From MFD09286-c1 sp963701015 (GTDB lineage: Bacteria; Bacteroidota; Bacteroidia; Bacteroidales; DTGW01), in the NCBI GenBank assembly GCA_963701015.1, contig OY969556.1, forward strand, positions 3,968,001 to 4,032,000: 64,000 nucleotides of DNA, read 5' to 3'. Below, in pieces: positions 1 to 8,864 of the stretch. The notes below the pieces were generated by a model. That model did not search any database. It saw nothing but the letters and a program-made list of their open reading frames with translations, and was not told the DNA's origin. Each line of letters begins with the position of its first letter. The first letter of the stretch is position 1. Both the position numbers and the translations under genes were made by a program.

Positions 1-362
1 CCAGTTTCCTTAATAGCATCCAAAAAACGCAACGTGCCAATCGCATCAACTTCAGCTGTATATTCAGGAACATCAAATGAAACCTTTACATGGCTTTGCG
101 CTGCAAGGTTATATATTTCATCAGGATGAATTTTTTCCAATAACCGGTTTAAATTGCTCGAATCCGTAACATCACCATAATGAAGAAAAAATTTCAAATC
201 TTTGTTGTGACGGTCTTTATACAAATGATCAATTCGTCCGGTATTAAATGATGAGGCACGACGAATAATTCCATGTACTTCATATCCTTTATCTAATAAT
301 AATTCAGCCAGGTATGAACCATCCTGACCTGTAATTCCTGTTATAAGAGCTGTTTTCGACAT
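1..362 (-). CDS. gmd: GDP-mannose 4,6-dehydratase, 5' part only
   Basis: The minus-strand frame begins with ATG at 360-362 and runs off the left edge after about 120 residues. The N-terminus shows the nucleotide-binding motif of extended short-chain dehydrogenases (TGITGQDGSYLAE), followed by HGIIRRASSFNTGRIDHLY and the stretch YGDVTDSSNL ... IYNLAAQSHVKVSF, which is typical of GDP-mannose 4,6-dehydratase. The enzyme converts GDP-D-mannose to GDP-4-keto-6-deoxy-D-mannose, precursor of GDP-fucose, GDP-rhamnose and GDP-perosamine. The catalytic YxxxK lies outside the window. It follows the aminotransferase gene on the same strand with a 70-bp gap, so both probably feed surface-glycan synthesis. 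Identification is confident; completeness cannot be judged. Confidence 0.9.
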   Translation of the reverse strand, partial: MSKTALITGITGQDGSYLAELLLDKGYEVHGIIRRASSFNTGRIDHLYKDRHNKDLKFFLHYGDVTDSSNLNRLLEKIHPDEIYNLAAQSHVKVSFDVPEYTAEVDAIGTLRFLDAIKET

Positions 363-432
363 CGTATTTTATTTTTAAAAAAGGTTGTAAAGATAAATAT
401 AATAGTTTTGACGAAATTAATAAATACACAAA

Positions 433-1560
433 TTAATTGAAAAATACCATAACAGCTTTTATAATATATTGCAATTGTTCTTCATTCAATTCTGTGTGCA
501 TGGGCAATGATAAAACTTCTTCTGATAGTTTTTCTGAAACTTTGAAATCGCCTGGTTTATAACCCAAATTTTGAAGAGATTTTTGCAAGTGTAAAGGTTT
601 TGGATAATAAACCATAGTTGGAATCCCTGATTTTTCTAAATGAGTTTTCAATTCATTCCTTTTTCCATTTTTAACTTTCAAGGTATATTGATGAAATATA
701 TGGGTTGAAAATTTCGATCTTTCAGGAATATCAATTCCTTTTAGTTTTTGAAAATTGTTATCATAGAAATCTGCTACCTTATTTCGAGCTAAATTAAATT
801 CATCGAGATATTTAAGTTTAACATTCAAAACAGCAGCCTGTATAGAATCAAGCCTTGAATTCATTCCTTGAATTTCGTAAACATATTTTTCACGCATTCC
901 GTGATTTGCAATGCTTCTGATTTTATCTACCAACAAATCATCATTAGTAAATAATGCACCACCATCACCAAAGCAAGCTAAATTCTTCGAAGGGAAAAAT
1001 GATGTACAACCAATATTACTTAGTGTTCCTGCTTTATGAGGTGTTCCACATGGATAGAAAAAATCGCTTCCTAATGCCTGGGCAGCATCTTCAATAATAA
1101 ACAAATTGTACTTTTCTGCAAACCTTTTAATTTCAACCAAATTTCCGCATTGACCGAATAAATGAACCGGTATTATTGCCTTTGTTTTTGAAGTAAGAAG
1201 TTTTTTTAATGAACTGCAATCAATATTGAACGTTCTGTCATCTACATCTGCAAAAACAGGCTTTAAGCCTAAAAATGTGATTGATTCAGCCGTTGCAATA
1301 AAGCTAAAAGTTGTGGTAATAATTTCATCACCCGGGTTTAAACCAAGCGACATTAATGCAATTGTCAGCGCATCAGTACCATTTGCGCACGAAATAACAT
1401 GTTTCACATTTAAATATTCGGCTAATGATTTCTCAAATTGCAGAACCTGTGGCCCTTTTATAAATAAAGTAGAATTTAGTACCTCAGCAATCGCTGAGTC
1501 AATTTCAGATTTTAACCGAATATACTGGTCGTACAAATCGACCATTTGAATAGGCTTCAT
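433..1560 (-). CDS. DegT/DnrJ/EryC1/StrS-family sugar aminotransferase
   Basis: A 375-residue PLP-dependent aminotransferase of normal length for the DegT/DnrJ/EryC1/StrS family. Visible hallmarks are GTDAL near residue 61, EDAAQA at about 157-162 (Asp for the PLP pyridine nitrogen), and the Schiff-base lysine K192 in FFPSKNLACFGDGGAL. Such enzymes transfer an amino group from glutamate to a 3- or 4-keto nucleotide sugar. The Gmd gene directly downstream would fit GDP-perosamine synthesis, while the EDAAQA motif also resembles WbpE/WlbC-type 3-amino sugar enzymes; the substrate cannot be decided by eye. The start is ATG at 1558-1560. Confidence 0.88.
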   Translation of the reverse strand: MKPIQMVDLYDQYIRLKSEIDSAIAEVLNSTLFIKGPQVLQFEKSLAEYLNVKHVISCANGTDALTIALMSLGLNPGDEIITTTFSFIATAESITFLGLKPVFADVDDRTFNIDCSSLKKLLTSKTKAIIPVHLFGQCGNLVEIKRFAEKYNLFIIEDAAQALGSDFFYPCGTPHKAGTLSNIGCTSFFPSKNLACFGDGGALFTNDDLLVDKIRSIANHGMREKYVYEIQGMNSRLDSIQAAVLNVKLKYLDEFNLARNKVADFYDNNFQKLKGIDIPERSKFSTHIFHQYTLKVKNGKRNELKTHLEKSGIPTMVYYPKPLHLQKSLQNLGYKPGDFKVSEKLSEEVLSLPMHTELNEEQLQYIIKAVMVFFN

Positions 1561-1668
1561 GGTTTAATTTTTGATTTTCCAAAGTTAAAACTTAAAATGT
1601 AGGGAAGTTATTATCAATATTAGAAAATGATAATTTTTGAAGTAAATCTTTTACTATGCAAATTCAAT

Positions 1669-4494
1669 TTATTTAATTGGAAGAAAAATAGAAAACGTGC
1701 TGCCTTTTCCTTCAGCCGATTTAACTTTTATACTCCCATTGTGCCGTTTAATAATTTCATACGAAATATATAAACCCAAACCGGTGCCTTTTCCAACATC
1801 TTTTGTAGTAAAAAAAGGATCAAATATTTTGTCCACAATTTCATTTGCAATCCCTTTCCCCGAATCACTTATTGAAATTATGGCATCATTATTTACAATT
1901 TTAGTTTCAATAGAAATAATCCCTTTCCCTTCAATTGATTGAATTGCATTAGAAAGAATATTCAGAATTACCTGGTTTATTTGGCCGCTAATACACGAAA
2001 TAAGTGGTAATTGTCCATAATGTTTTTCAATAGTAATTTTATTTTTTATTTGGTGTTGAATAATTTCAATATTAAGATCAATTAACGCATTTATATTTTG
2101 CTCCATTTTAACGTTACCTGAACTTGAATATGCTGATAAATTGCGGATTATTTGTGTTGCGCGTTTAATTCCTTCTTCCATATAACCCGAAAGTTTAGAA
2201 ATATTTTGTAGGTAATGCTCAAGTTTTAAACTTTCTTTAGAATTTTTAATTTCTATAACATTGTTATAATCTTTACTATTCATGAATTTATGAAGCAAAT
2301 CAATTATAGGCTTAATTATCTGGTCAAGACCAGATATACTGGATGCAATAAAATTAATTGGATTATTAATTTCATGAGCAACACCTGCAACCATAATTCC
2401 CAATGCAGCCATCTTCTCTGACTGTATAAGTTGTGATTGCGTTTTTTGCAATATGTCAACTATTTTTTCGAGTTCTTCTTTTTGAGAATGAAGCTCCTCT
2501 ATAGTACTTGTTAGTTCTTCATTTGCAGAACTTAATTCTTCATTAAGGGTAGTAATCTCCTCTGTTCGTTCTTTAACCTTAAATTCTAAATCCTGACGAT
2601 ATATATTGAGTTCCTTTTCAATTATTTTTCTTTCCGAAATATCTCGTATAGCGGCAAGATAATAGGTAGAATCTTGTAATTGAATCTTACTTAATAAAAC
2701 CTCGGCGTAAAAATGTTTTCTATTTCTTTTTTGAAATTGCCATTCAAAGAATTGAGAAATTTCATCATCGGTATTATTAATTATTTTCTGAATTTCAACC
2801 TCAGATGAATTGCAATCGGGTTGAAATTCCGGGCATAAATTAATTAGCCCTTTATCCAACAATTCTTCATGTTTTAATTCAAATAAGGTTAATGTTTTTT
2901 TATTAAAGTCAATAATCTTATTTTCTTTTATTAAAATTATTGCATCTCCTGAATTCTCGAATAATTGTCTGTATTTTTTTTCACTTTCAATAAGTTTCTC
3001 GGTTGTTTTAACCAATCGGGTTATATCTGTAATAGATTGAAGAACAAATTTACTTTTATTAATTTCTATAATTTCAGCACTACCAATACAATGCAATGGA
3101 ATTCCGAATTTATTGTTATATATAATAACTACATCACTTGTTTTATTATCTTTTAATAAAGCAATTCGTGCTTTTTCTCTATTTTCTTTCGAAATAATAT
3201 TAAGTTCAATTGATGTTTTTCCAATAACTTCGTCACGTGTAAATCCGAAAATTTTTTCAAAAGCAATATTAACATTTTCAATAATTCCTGTATTTAGTTG
3301 ACTTAAAACTATTGCAATGGGCGATTGATGAAACATTATATTAAATTTTTGCTCACTTAATTCTAAAGCTTCAGTTTTGACTTTTGTATTTTCAAGCGCA
3401 ACAATAAGTTTATCTTCATTTTTGCGATATTTTAAATAGTCGTAAATAAAATATGAAATAAGAATTATAAATATAAATATCAGACTGAATGTTATAAATT
3501 GAAGTTTATTTGTAAAATAGTTTATTTCATTTAAAGGAATCTCAACCATAATATACCATGGATCAACCATATAATTAAGGTTAATAGGATAAAAAAACCG
3601 AATTGATTTTGTGTGTAAATTTTTAAAATTGCATATTGTACTGAAACTTTTATTTAATTTAAGTGAATCAAGGGTTGACTTAATATTTTTATCGAGGATA
3701 GTATAAATATTTTTGTTAATAAGTGTTGAATTCGGATGGGTTACAATGGTTCCTGAATTTGATAATAAAGAAACAAATCCACTTTTATATAAATGAATTG
3801 TATTTAATTTTTTTTGTAATTCCACCAAATCAACATCAATTCCAATAACTCCTAAAAAATTATTATTTGAATCCATTATTGGGCTTACAACTGATGTTTC
3901 AAAAAATACATGCTTATTTCTATGATAATGGTAATAATGCGGATCGCTAATTATATTATGTTTCGTTTTTTTTGGTATTACATATAAACTTGATGAATAA
4001 TCAGATGCATCATTTATTTCAGTTTTTATACTATTGTTTTCGTAATAATAACCAATTGAAAAACTTCCCTTTATATCATGTAAGCTGTCATTTGCATAAT
4101 ATTTATCCAATTTGTCATATGCATTTGGTTCCCACATAGTCCATATTGATAATAAATTTTTATTATTTTTAAGGGCGTTCCTGAGTAAACTATAAACTTT
4201 TAAACGTGGAATTTTATTCATTTTAAACTGAAGAATATCTTCAGAATAAATTCGATTTATTGTTAAAGCATCTCGAAAATATCCTTCAATATTTTGATAT
4301 ATTTCCTCAGATATATTTTTCGCTAATTCCTGCGATTGTTTTTTAGCTTGCTGTTTTAAAATAAGATTTAAATATAAAAGAAGTATTACAAATATTATTG
4401 AAATTCCCATTGAAGTATAAACTACCCAATTAAACTTTTTGAAGTTTTGTTTTAGTTTCACGGTTTTGAGGATATTATGCTCTAAGATATACAA
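1669..4494 (-). CDS. Membrane sensor histidine kinase with Cache-like sensor and two PAS domains
   Basis: A 941-residue protein. A transmembrane segment at about 23-46 and another near 332-355 bracket a periplasmic region of about 280 residues that resembles a double Cache sensor. Two PAS domains follow (EQKFNIMFHQSP... and EKKYRQLFENSG...), then a coiled coil rich in Glu and Leu (about 650-690). The phosphoacceptor is H707 in GVAHEINNP. The HATPase domain has an N box (NILSNAIQS), a G1 box (SDSGKGI) and a G2 box (GTGLGL). No receiver domain is present and no response regulator gene is adjacent, so it is an orphan kinase. The methyltransferase gene upstream is divergent. The ligand is unknown. 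Confidence 0.88.
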   Translation of the reverse strand: MYILEHNILKTVKLKQNFKKFNWVVYTSMGISIIFVILLLYLNLILKQQAKKQSQELAKNISEEIYQNIEGYFRDALTINRIYSEDILQFKMNKIPRLKVYSLLRNALKNNKNLLSIWTMWEPNAYDKLDKYYANDSLHDIKGSFSIGYYYENNSIKTEINDASDYSSSLYVIPKKTKHNIISDPHYYHYHRNKHVFFETSVVSPIMDSNNNFLGVIGIDVDLVELQKKLNTIHLYKSGFVSLLSNSGTIVTHPNSTLINKNIYTILDKNIKSTLDSLKLNKSFSTICNFKNLHTKSIRFFYPINLNYMVDPWYIMVEIPLNEINYFTNKLQFITFSLIFIFIILISYFIYDYLKYRKNEDKLIVALENTKVKTEALELSEQKFNIMFHQSPIAIVLSQLNTGIIENVNIAFEKIFGFTRDEVIGKTSIELNIISKENREKARIALLKDNKTSDVVIIYNNKFGIPLHCIGSAEIIEINKSKFVLQSITDITRLVKTTEKLIESEKKYRQLFENSGDAIILIKENKIIDFNKKTLTLFELKHEELLDKGLINLCPEFQPDCNSSEVEIQKIINNTDDEISQFFEWQFQKRNRKHFYAEVLLSKIQLQDSTYYLAAIRDISERKIIEKELNIYRQDLEFKVKERTEEITTLNEELSSANEELTSTIEELHSQKEELEKIVDILQKTQSQLIQSEKMAALGIMVAGVAHEINNPINFIASSISGLDQIIKPIIDLLHKFMNSKDYNNVIEIKNSKESLKLEHYLQNISKLSGYMEEGIKRATQIIRNLSAYSSSGNVKMEQNINALIDLNIEIIQHQIKNKITIEKHYGQLPLISCISGQINQVILNILSNAIQSIEGKGIISIETKIVNNDAIISISDSGKGIANEIVDKIFDPFFTTKDVGKGTGLGLYISYEIIKRHNGSIKVKSAEGKGSTFSIFLPIK

Positions 4495-4619
4495 TTTTTA
4501 TAAAATAAGCTATTCAGAAAAGTTTAATTTAATTATTTTGACACATTGATTTAGCATATATATTTGCATTTTTGTCCGATTAAAATAAGTTTAGAATTCA
4601 TTTTTTTAAATTTTCGAAT

Positions 4620-5294
4620 ATGGAAAACATTAAAAATGCATTTAATAAAGTTGCTGAATATTACGATATGCAGAGACGTTCTTTGATTCCTTGCTTTGAT
4701 GATTTTTATGGAACAATTCAAAAATTAGCAATTTCAACTGATGGTAATCCGGAAATACTTGATATTGGAGCGGGTACAGTATTAGTTTCTGAATTTTTAA
4801 TTAAAAAATTCCCTTTATCAAAATTTACACTAATTGATTTATCTGATGAAATGTTGTCAATTGCAAAGCTTCGTTTTAAAGAACATTCAAACTTTAAATA
4901 TATTATTGCAGATTATTTTAAATTTCAATTTACTGAAAGTTATGACATAATTGTTTCCGGACTTTCAATTCATCATCTTGAAGACTATGAAAAGAAAGCG
5001 TTATATAACAAAATATATTCCTTGTTAAGTCACGGAGGTATATTTATAAACGGCGATCAGTTTCTTTCAAGAAGTTTAAATGGTGAATATAATTATCAAA
5101 AGGCTTGGAAAGAAAAAATTGAGAATTCCGATTTATCGGAAGATGAAAAAAAAGGAGCTTATCAACGAATGTTATTTGACAAACCGGCAACTGTGGATAA
5201 TAATTTGAAATGGCTCGAAGATGCAGGCTTTTCAGATGCAGACATTTATTATAAGTATTATAATTTTGGTGTTATTTCGGCTGTTAAAAAGTAA
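4620..5294 (+). CDS. Class I SAM-dependent methyltransferase
   Basis: A 224-residue protein with a Rossmann-fold methyltransferase signature: motif I ILDIGAGTVLVSEFL (about residues 46-60), an acidic residue after beta2 in TLIDLSDEMLSIAK, and IVSGLSIHHLEDYEKK at the post-motif. The C-terminal part contains an insert rich in charged residues (ENSDLSEDEKKGAYQRM), similar to small Methyltransf_25/Methyltransf_11 proteins. It should methylate a small molecule, tRNA or protein, and the substrate cannot be told from sequence. It is a lone plus-strand gene, divergent from the sensor kinase (125-bp gap) and convergent with the radical SAM gene. Confidence 0.85.
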   Translation: MENIKNAFNKVAEYYDMQRRSLIPCFDDFYGTIQKLAISTDGNPEILDIGAGTVLVSEFLIKKFPLSKFTLIDLSDEMLSIAKLRFKEHSNFKYIIADYFKFQFTESYDIIVSGLSIHHLEDYEKKALYNKIYSLLSHGGIFINGDQFLSRSLNGEYNYQKAWKEKIENSDLSEDEKKGAYQRMLFDKPATVDNNLKWLEDAGFSDADIYYKYYNFGVISAVKK

Positions 5295-5317
5295 TTATAT
5301 AAAACAGAAATAAATTG

Positions 5318-6094
5318 TTAATCGGAAATTGAACCTTTTAAACCAGTTTTTTCAACTAATGCTAATATTTCCTTTAACTTTTGTGTTGAAACTTTTTCAA
5401 GTCCATTTGCTGGAGTGTTCCTTGCAATTGTATATATCATTACTAATGAAGGAGAAACTTTTTTTAATACCTGCAACCAGGCATTCACTTCATTTTCACT
5501 ACTATTATCGAATTGTATTCCATTATAGTTGCCCTTTACAAACATTGTTTGAATAATTAAATTGCCTTTGAATTTCAAAAGGTTTTGAATAATTTCATTT
5601 ATATCGAAGTGTCCTACAGGGTTATTAAGCAACATACAAGTTTTTTCGAAAACTGAATCAATTTTTAATATATTCTGATCAATTTTCATCAATGCTTCAA
5701 ATACTTTGGGTTTATGTAATAATGTAGAGTTCGAAAGTACTGCAATTTTTATTTCAGGGAAATATTTATTACGTATTGCAATTGTAGCATTTATTATTTC
5801 GGGAAAAGCTGGGTGCATTGTTGGCTCTCCGTTTCCTGCAAAGGTTATTACATCAATGGGTTCGTTATTGGCTTTCATTTCTTTCAAACGCTGTTCGAGT
5901 AATAACGAAACCTTTTCAACAGATGGAAGTTTTTCAGTTTCCTTAACTTCGGGGTTCCAGCCACATTCGCAGTAAATGCAATTAAAATTGCAAACTTTAC
6001 TTGTGTTGGGTAGCAAATTAATTCCTAATGAATTGCCTAATCTCCTGCTTTTTACCGGGCCAAATATCGTTTTCTCAAATAAAAATGTTGACAT
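5318..6094 (-). CDS. Radical SAM protein
   Basis: A 258-residue radical SAM protein. The cluster motif C35-x3-C39-x2-C42 (CNFNCIYC) is present, followed by the SAM-binding stretch ITFAGNGEPTMHP. A short N-terminal segment (FGPVKSRRLGNSLGINLLP) precedes the motif and is typical of a widespread group of single-domain radical SAM proteins annotated only as radical SAM family. No accessory-cluster domain (SPASM) is evident. It is transcribed leftward as a single gene, convergent with the methyltransferase. The reaction is unknown. Confidence 0.88.
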   Translation of the reverse strand: MSTFLFEKTIFGPVKSRRLGNSLGINLLPNTSKVCNFNCIYCECGWNPEVKETEKLPSVEKVSLLLEQRLKEMKANNEPIDVITFAGNGEPTMHPAFPEIINATIAIRNKYFPEIKIAVLSNSTLLHKPKVFEALMKIDQNILKIDSVFEKTCMLLNNPVGHFDINEIIQNLLKFKGNLIIQTMFVKGNYNGIQFDNSSENEVNAWLQVLKKVSPSLVMIYTIARNTPANGLEKVSTQKLKEILALVEKTGLKGSISD

Positions 6095-6225
6095 TTATTT
6101 TAATTTGCTAATGTTTTAATATGCCAATATGCTAATGATTCAATTTGCTAATGGTTTTAATATTTTAAGTTTATAAGATTTTAAATCGGAAACAGTTTAT
6201 CGTTTACCATTTATCCTTTAATCAT

Positions 6226-7413
6226 TTAAACCAATACCTTAACTTTACTGTTTTCAGTTAGTTTCATGTTTTCAAAATCAATACCAGTTATCAGGTTTAA
6301 GCCTGGCTTTTTGCCTTTTTCAAAGCTTCCATATTTATTAGCAATTTGTAATGCTTTAGCGCCATTCAAAGTTGCCCATTGCAGCAGTGTAGCCAATGAA
6401 ATATCAGGATAAAATTTTTGAATGGTCTGTAATTCCTCAATAATTGACAAACTTGTATTTGATGAATAACTATCCGTGCCAATAGCTATATCTAAATTAT
6501 TTTGTATAAATAAATTTAAATCGGGAAGTTTATTTTCTATAATTCTATTTGATTTTGGACAACTTATCCAGTATGGAGACTTTAATACCGATTTTGCAAT
6601 ATCAATATCCTGTTGTTTTGTGTGAACGTTATGGATGAGTAAAATAGTATTATTCTCGGGCATATAATTGGCCATGGATTGTAAGGATGATTTACCGGTG
6701 GGGCTATTAAAATAGTCCATATTAAATCCAAGTTCTGAGAACAATTGCCGAATTTCACCGGTCCCGTTTAAAAATAATTCATCCTCCGAAACGGTTTCCT
6801 GATTATGAATGGAATATACACAGTTATTTTCGTGTGCATGTTGTTTGATAAGCTGAAGTAATTCCCCAGACATAGAATAGGGAGCATGTGGCACAATAGA
6901 TGCGCTTAAATTATTTTGATTTAGTTGGGTATATAATTCCAAACCCTTTTTAAAATGTGACGTTGCTACTTTAGTATCAGGATTGAAAACTTCAACAAAA
7001 GTATGGTAATATATTTTACTATTTTTCTTTACTTCGAAAGAGAAATTATCATTTGAAATATCTCCCACAGCAACAATACCATTAGATTTCATTTCATCAT
7101 TAGCATTTTGGATAATTTCATTTAGGTTTACGGGCAATGAAAAACGTTTAGTCATAATTTGACGAATAAAGTCAGGAAGGCCTGATGCACTTGACATTAG
7201 TCCTTTCAAATAACTTAATTCTAAATGACAGTGGGCGTTAATAAATCCTGGTACCAATATACCATTGTAATATTCTGTTGATGCGGTTTCGTGTAAATTT
7301 TCGTTGGTTTCAAGTATATCTAATATTTCACCATCATCAGATAAAATTATAGTTCCTTGCTTTATAGGTTTCGATAAAATTGGAAAGATGTAAGAAGCTG
7401 CAATTTTTCTCAT
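6226..7413 (-). CDS. Metal-dependent amidohydrolase (aminohydrolase-like)
   Basis: A protein of about 395 residues of the amidohydrolase superfamily in the TRZ/ATZ/SsnA-like deaminase group. It has the metal-binding H-x-H in NAHCHLELS (about residues 61 and 63), a later His in IVPHAPYSMS, another in YSIHNQET, and the catalytic Asp in IGTDSYSSN. It ends with the composite-domain segment seen in cytosine, guanine and aminodeoxyfutalosine deaminases; the substrate is not decidable here. I chose the ATG at 7411-7413: the longer frame from 7419 would need TTG. It follows the DUF4296 lipoprotein gene by about 11 bp, so the two are probably co-transcribed. Confidence 0.85.
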   Translation of the reverse strand: MRKIAASYIFPILSKPIKQGTIILSDDGEILDILETNENLHETASTEYYNGILVPGFINAHCHLELSYLKGLMSSASGLPDFIRQIMTKRFSLPVNLNEIIQNANDEMKSNGIVAVGDISNDNFSFEVKKNSKIYYHTFVEVFNPDTKVATSHFKKGLELYTQLNQNNLSASIVPHAPYSMSGELLQLIKQHAHENNCVYSIHNQETVSEDELFLNGTGEIRQLFSELGFNMDYFNSPTGKSSLQSMANYMPENNTILLIHNVHTKQQDIDIAKSVLKSPYWISCPKSNRIIENKLPDLNLFIQNNLDIAIGTDSYSSNTSLSIIEELQTIQKFYPDISLATLLQWATLNGAKALQIANKYGSFEKGKKPGLNLITGIDFENMKLTENSKVKVLV

Positions 7414-7424
7414 ATACAATTGAC

Positions 7425-7808
7425 CTATTTAATTTTCTTTTCAACTTTTTTATCTGCTTTCTTTTTAGGGTTGTTCTCCAATGCAGCTTTTCTTTTGTTC
7501 AATTCGGTTATAACTTTTTCATATACCTGATCGTATTTTTCAGGATCTCTGGTATAAAATGCAACAGTGCTATCAAACATTGCTTTTGTTACCCGGTTAT
7601 TTTTAAAAAGTGTATCACATAAACTAATTGCTGCAAATTGTTTGGTATGTTGCATAAAATATGGGGTTATCTGTATTCCTTCAGCTAAATGATATTCAAC
7701 TAGTAATTGAATAAACCTGCCTTCGGGTATTATTTTATTGGCATTCTTTTTATGAACTTGACAAGCAATAAGTGAGAGGCAACAAAGTATGTAAATTAAT
7801 TTACGCAT
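7425..7808 (-). CDS. DUF4296 lipoprotein
   Basis: A small predicted lipoprotein of about 127 residues. The N-terminus MRKLIYILCCLSLIAC carries a lipobox with Cys after LSLIA. The body has the features of DUF4296, a Bacteroidota family of unknown function: a region like FIQLLVEYHLAEG followed by a helix with an FDSTVAFYTRDPEKYDQVYEKV motif. The C-terminus is lysine-rich (ENNPKKKADKKVEKKIK). I chose ATG at 7806-7808; an in-frame TTG at 7829 would add seven residues ahead of the signal peptide. It sits about 11 bp upstream of the amidohydrolase. Its function is unknown. Confidence 0.82.
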   Translation of the reverse strand: MRKLIYILCCLSLIACQVHKKNANKIIPEGRFIQLLVEYHLAEGIQITPYFMQHTKQFAAISLCDTLFKNNRVTKAMFDSTVAFYTRDPEKYDQVYEKVITELNKRKAALENNPKKKADKKVEKKIK

Positions 7809-7863
7809 GACATATATTTTATCTTTCAAAAGTAATTATTTTTTAAATGAAGGGATTAAAATA

Positions 7864-7897
7864 AAAAGACGCAAGTTTAAAATTACCCGCGTCTTTT
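7864..7897 (-). terminator. Intrinsic terminator of the sprB/sprF operon
   Basis: Perfect 9-bp arms, AAAAGACGC at 7864-7872 and GCGTCTTTT at 7889-7897, with a 16-nt loop. Read on the minus strand the stem is followed by a T-rich run (TTTTTATTTTAA). It lies 24 bp past the stop of the PorP/SprF gene and before the DUF4296 lipoprotein gene, so it separates the two transcription units. Confidence 0.7.
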
Positions 7898-7920
7898 AAG
7901 AATGTTGGTAGTATTTGATA

Positions 7921-8814
7921 TTATTTTAGCTTATCGAATTTATAACCAATCATTAATTCATGGCTGCCAAAGCTATAATTTCTAATGGCTGAAATATTGT
8001 AATCGTAAGAATAACCTACGTATATTTTCTTTGTAAAATAATACCCGAGTAAAACTGAAATAGCATCTTGCTGACGATACGACAATCCAAACCACAGCAT
8101 TTTTTGATAAAACATTTTTGCATCAAATTCAACTTGAGCCACAGAACTTACCATTTTTACAATTCCACTGGCTTCGCCCGACCATTTTCGGCTAAATATT
8201 TCGGTATAGGAACCCAGCAAATAAAAATGCCTTTGTAAGTGACCTAATAAAGGTGAATTTTGGTCAGGTGAAACCGAACCATTAAAAAGATTATCAGCAG
8301 AAATGCCCCCAAAAAAATTAGTTGAATATACAATAATACCAGCGGCACCATCAGGTAAAAATTTATTAATTACTGTTTTGGGTGCTGCAGGGTCATAGTA
8401 AGGAACATTACTTTGGGAGCCATCATATTTATATTGTAAAGCACCAATTGTTGCACCAAATGAAACTCTTATAAGGCTTGTTATAGCAGTGTTATATGCG
8501 TATGAACCTCGTAAACCTAGTTGACTTGTAGGATTAGTAATATCGTCATACAAAGTAAACCCAAGCCCCATATTTTTTGAAGTTGAACTAAAAGGACCAA
8601 AAAAACTGATTGAATTGGTGACAGGTGCATCAGGAAATCCTATCCATTGAAAACGGTGATCGGTAGCAATCTGATAATAATTGTAAGTTCCTGCAACAGC
8701 AGGGTTTAAAACAAACGGGTTTTGCATATATTGAGTATATAATGGTGATTCCTGTGCAATCATTCCCATTTTAACTCCAATAATTATCGCAAATATTAGT
8801 ATTAGTCTTTTCAT
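7921..8814 (-). CDS. PorP/SprF-family T9SS outer-membrane protein
   Basis: A 297-residue protein beginning with a signal peptide (MKRLILIFAIIIGVKMGMIAQ) and the family motif SPLYTQYMQNPFVLNPAVAG. The rest alternates aromatic and polar residues as in a small beta-barrel and ends with IGYKFDKLK. PorP/SprF proteins assist T9SS-dependent export or anchoring of large adhesins; in Flavobacterium, sprF lies just downstream of sprB and is needed for SprB display. The same order is seen here, 50 bp after the stop of the giant adhesin, with a terminator immediately after. Family assignment is secure; pairing with this adhesin is inferred from position. Confidence 0.92.
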   Translation of the reverse strand: MKRLILIFAIIIGVKMGMIAQESPLYTQYMQNPFVLNPAVAGTYNYYQIATDHRFQWIGFPDAPVTNSISFFGPFSSTSKNMGLGFTLYDDITNPTSQLGLRGSYAYNTAITSLIRVSFGATIGALQYKYDGSQSNVPYYDPAAPKTVINKFLPDGAAGIIVYSTNFFGGISADNLFNGSVSPDQNSPLLGHLQRHFYLLGSYTEIFSRKWSGEASGIVKMVSSVAQVEFDAKMFYQKMLWFGLSYRQQDAISVLLGYYFTKKIYVGYSYDYNISAIRNYSFGSHELMIGYKFDKLK

Positions 8815-8864
8815 CGTTTTTAAATTTTCTGCATAAATGAATTATATTTTCAAATTATTGCAAA

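Noticed and set aside
1226..1549. Plus-strand frames opposite minus-strand genes (for example here, 5706-5975 and 36691-37158)
   Set aside because: They are antisense shadows of well-identified genes, with no family motif.
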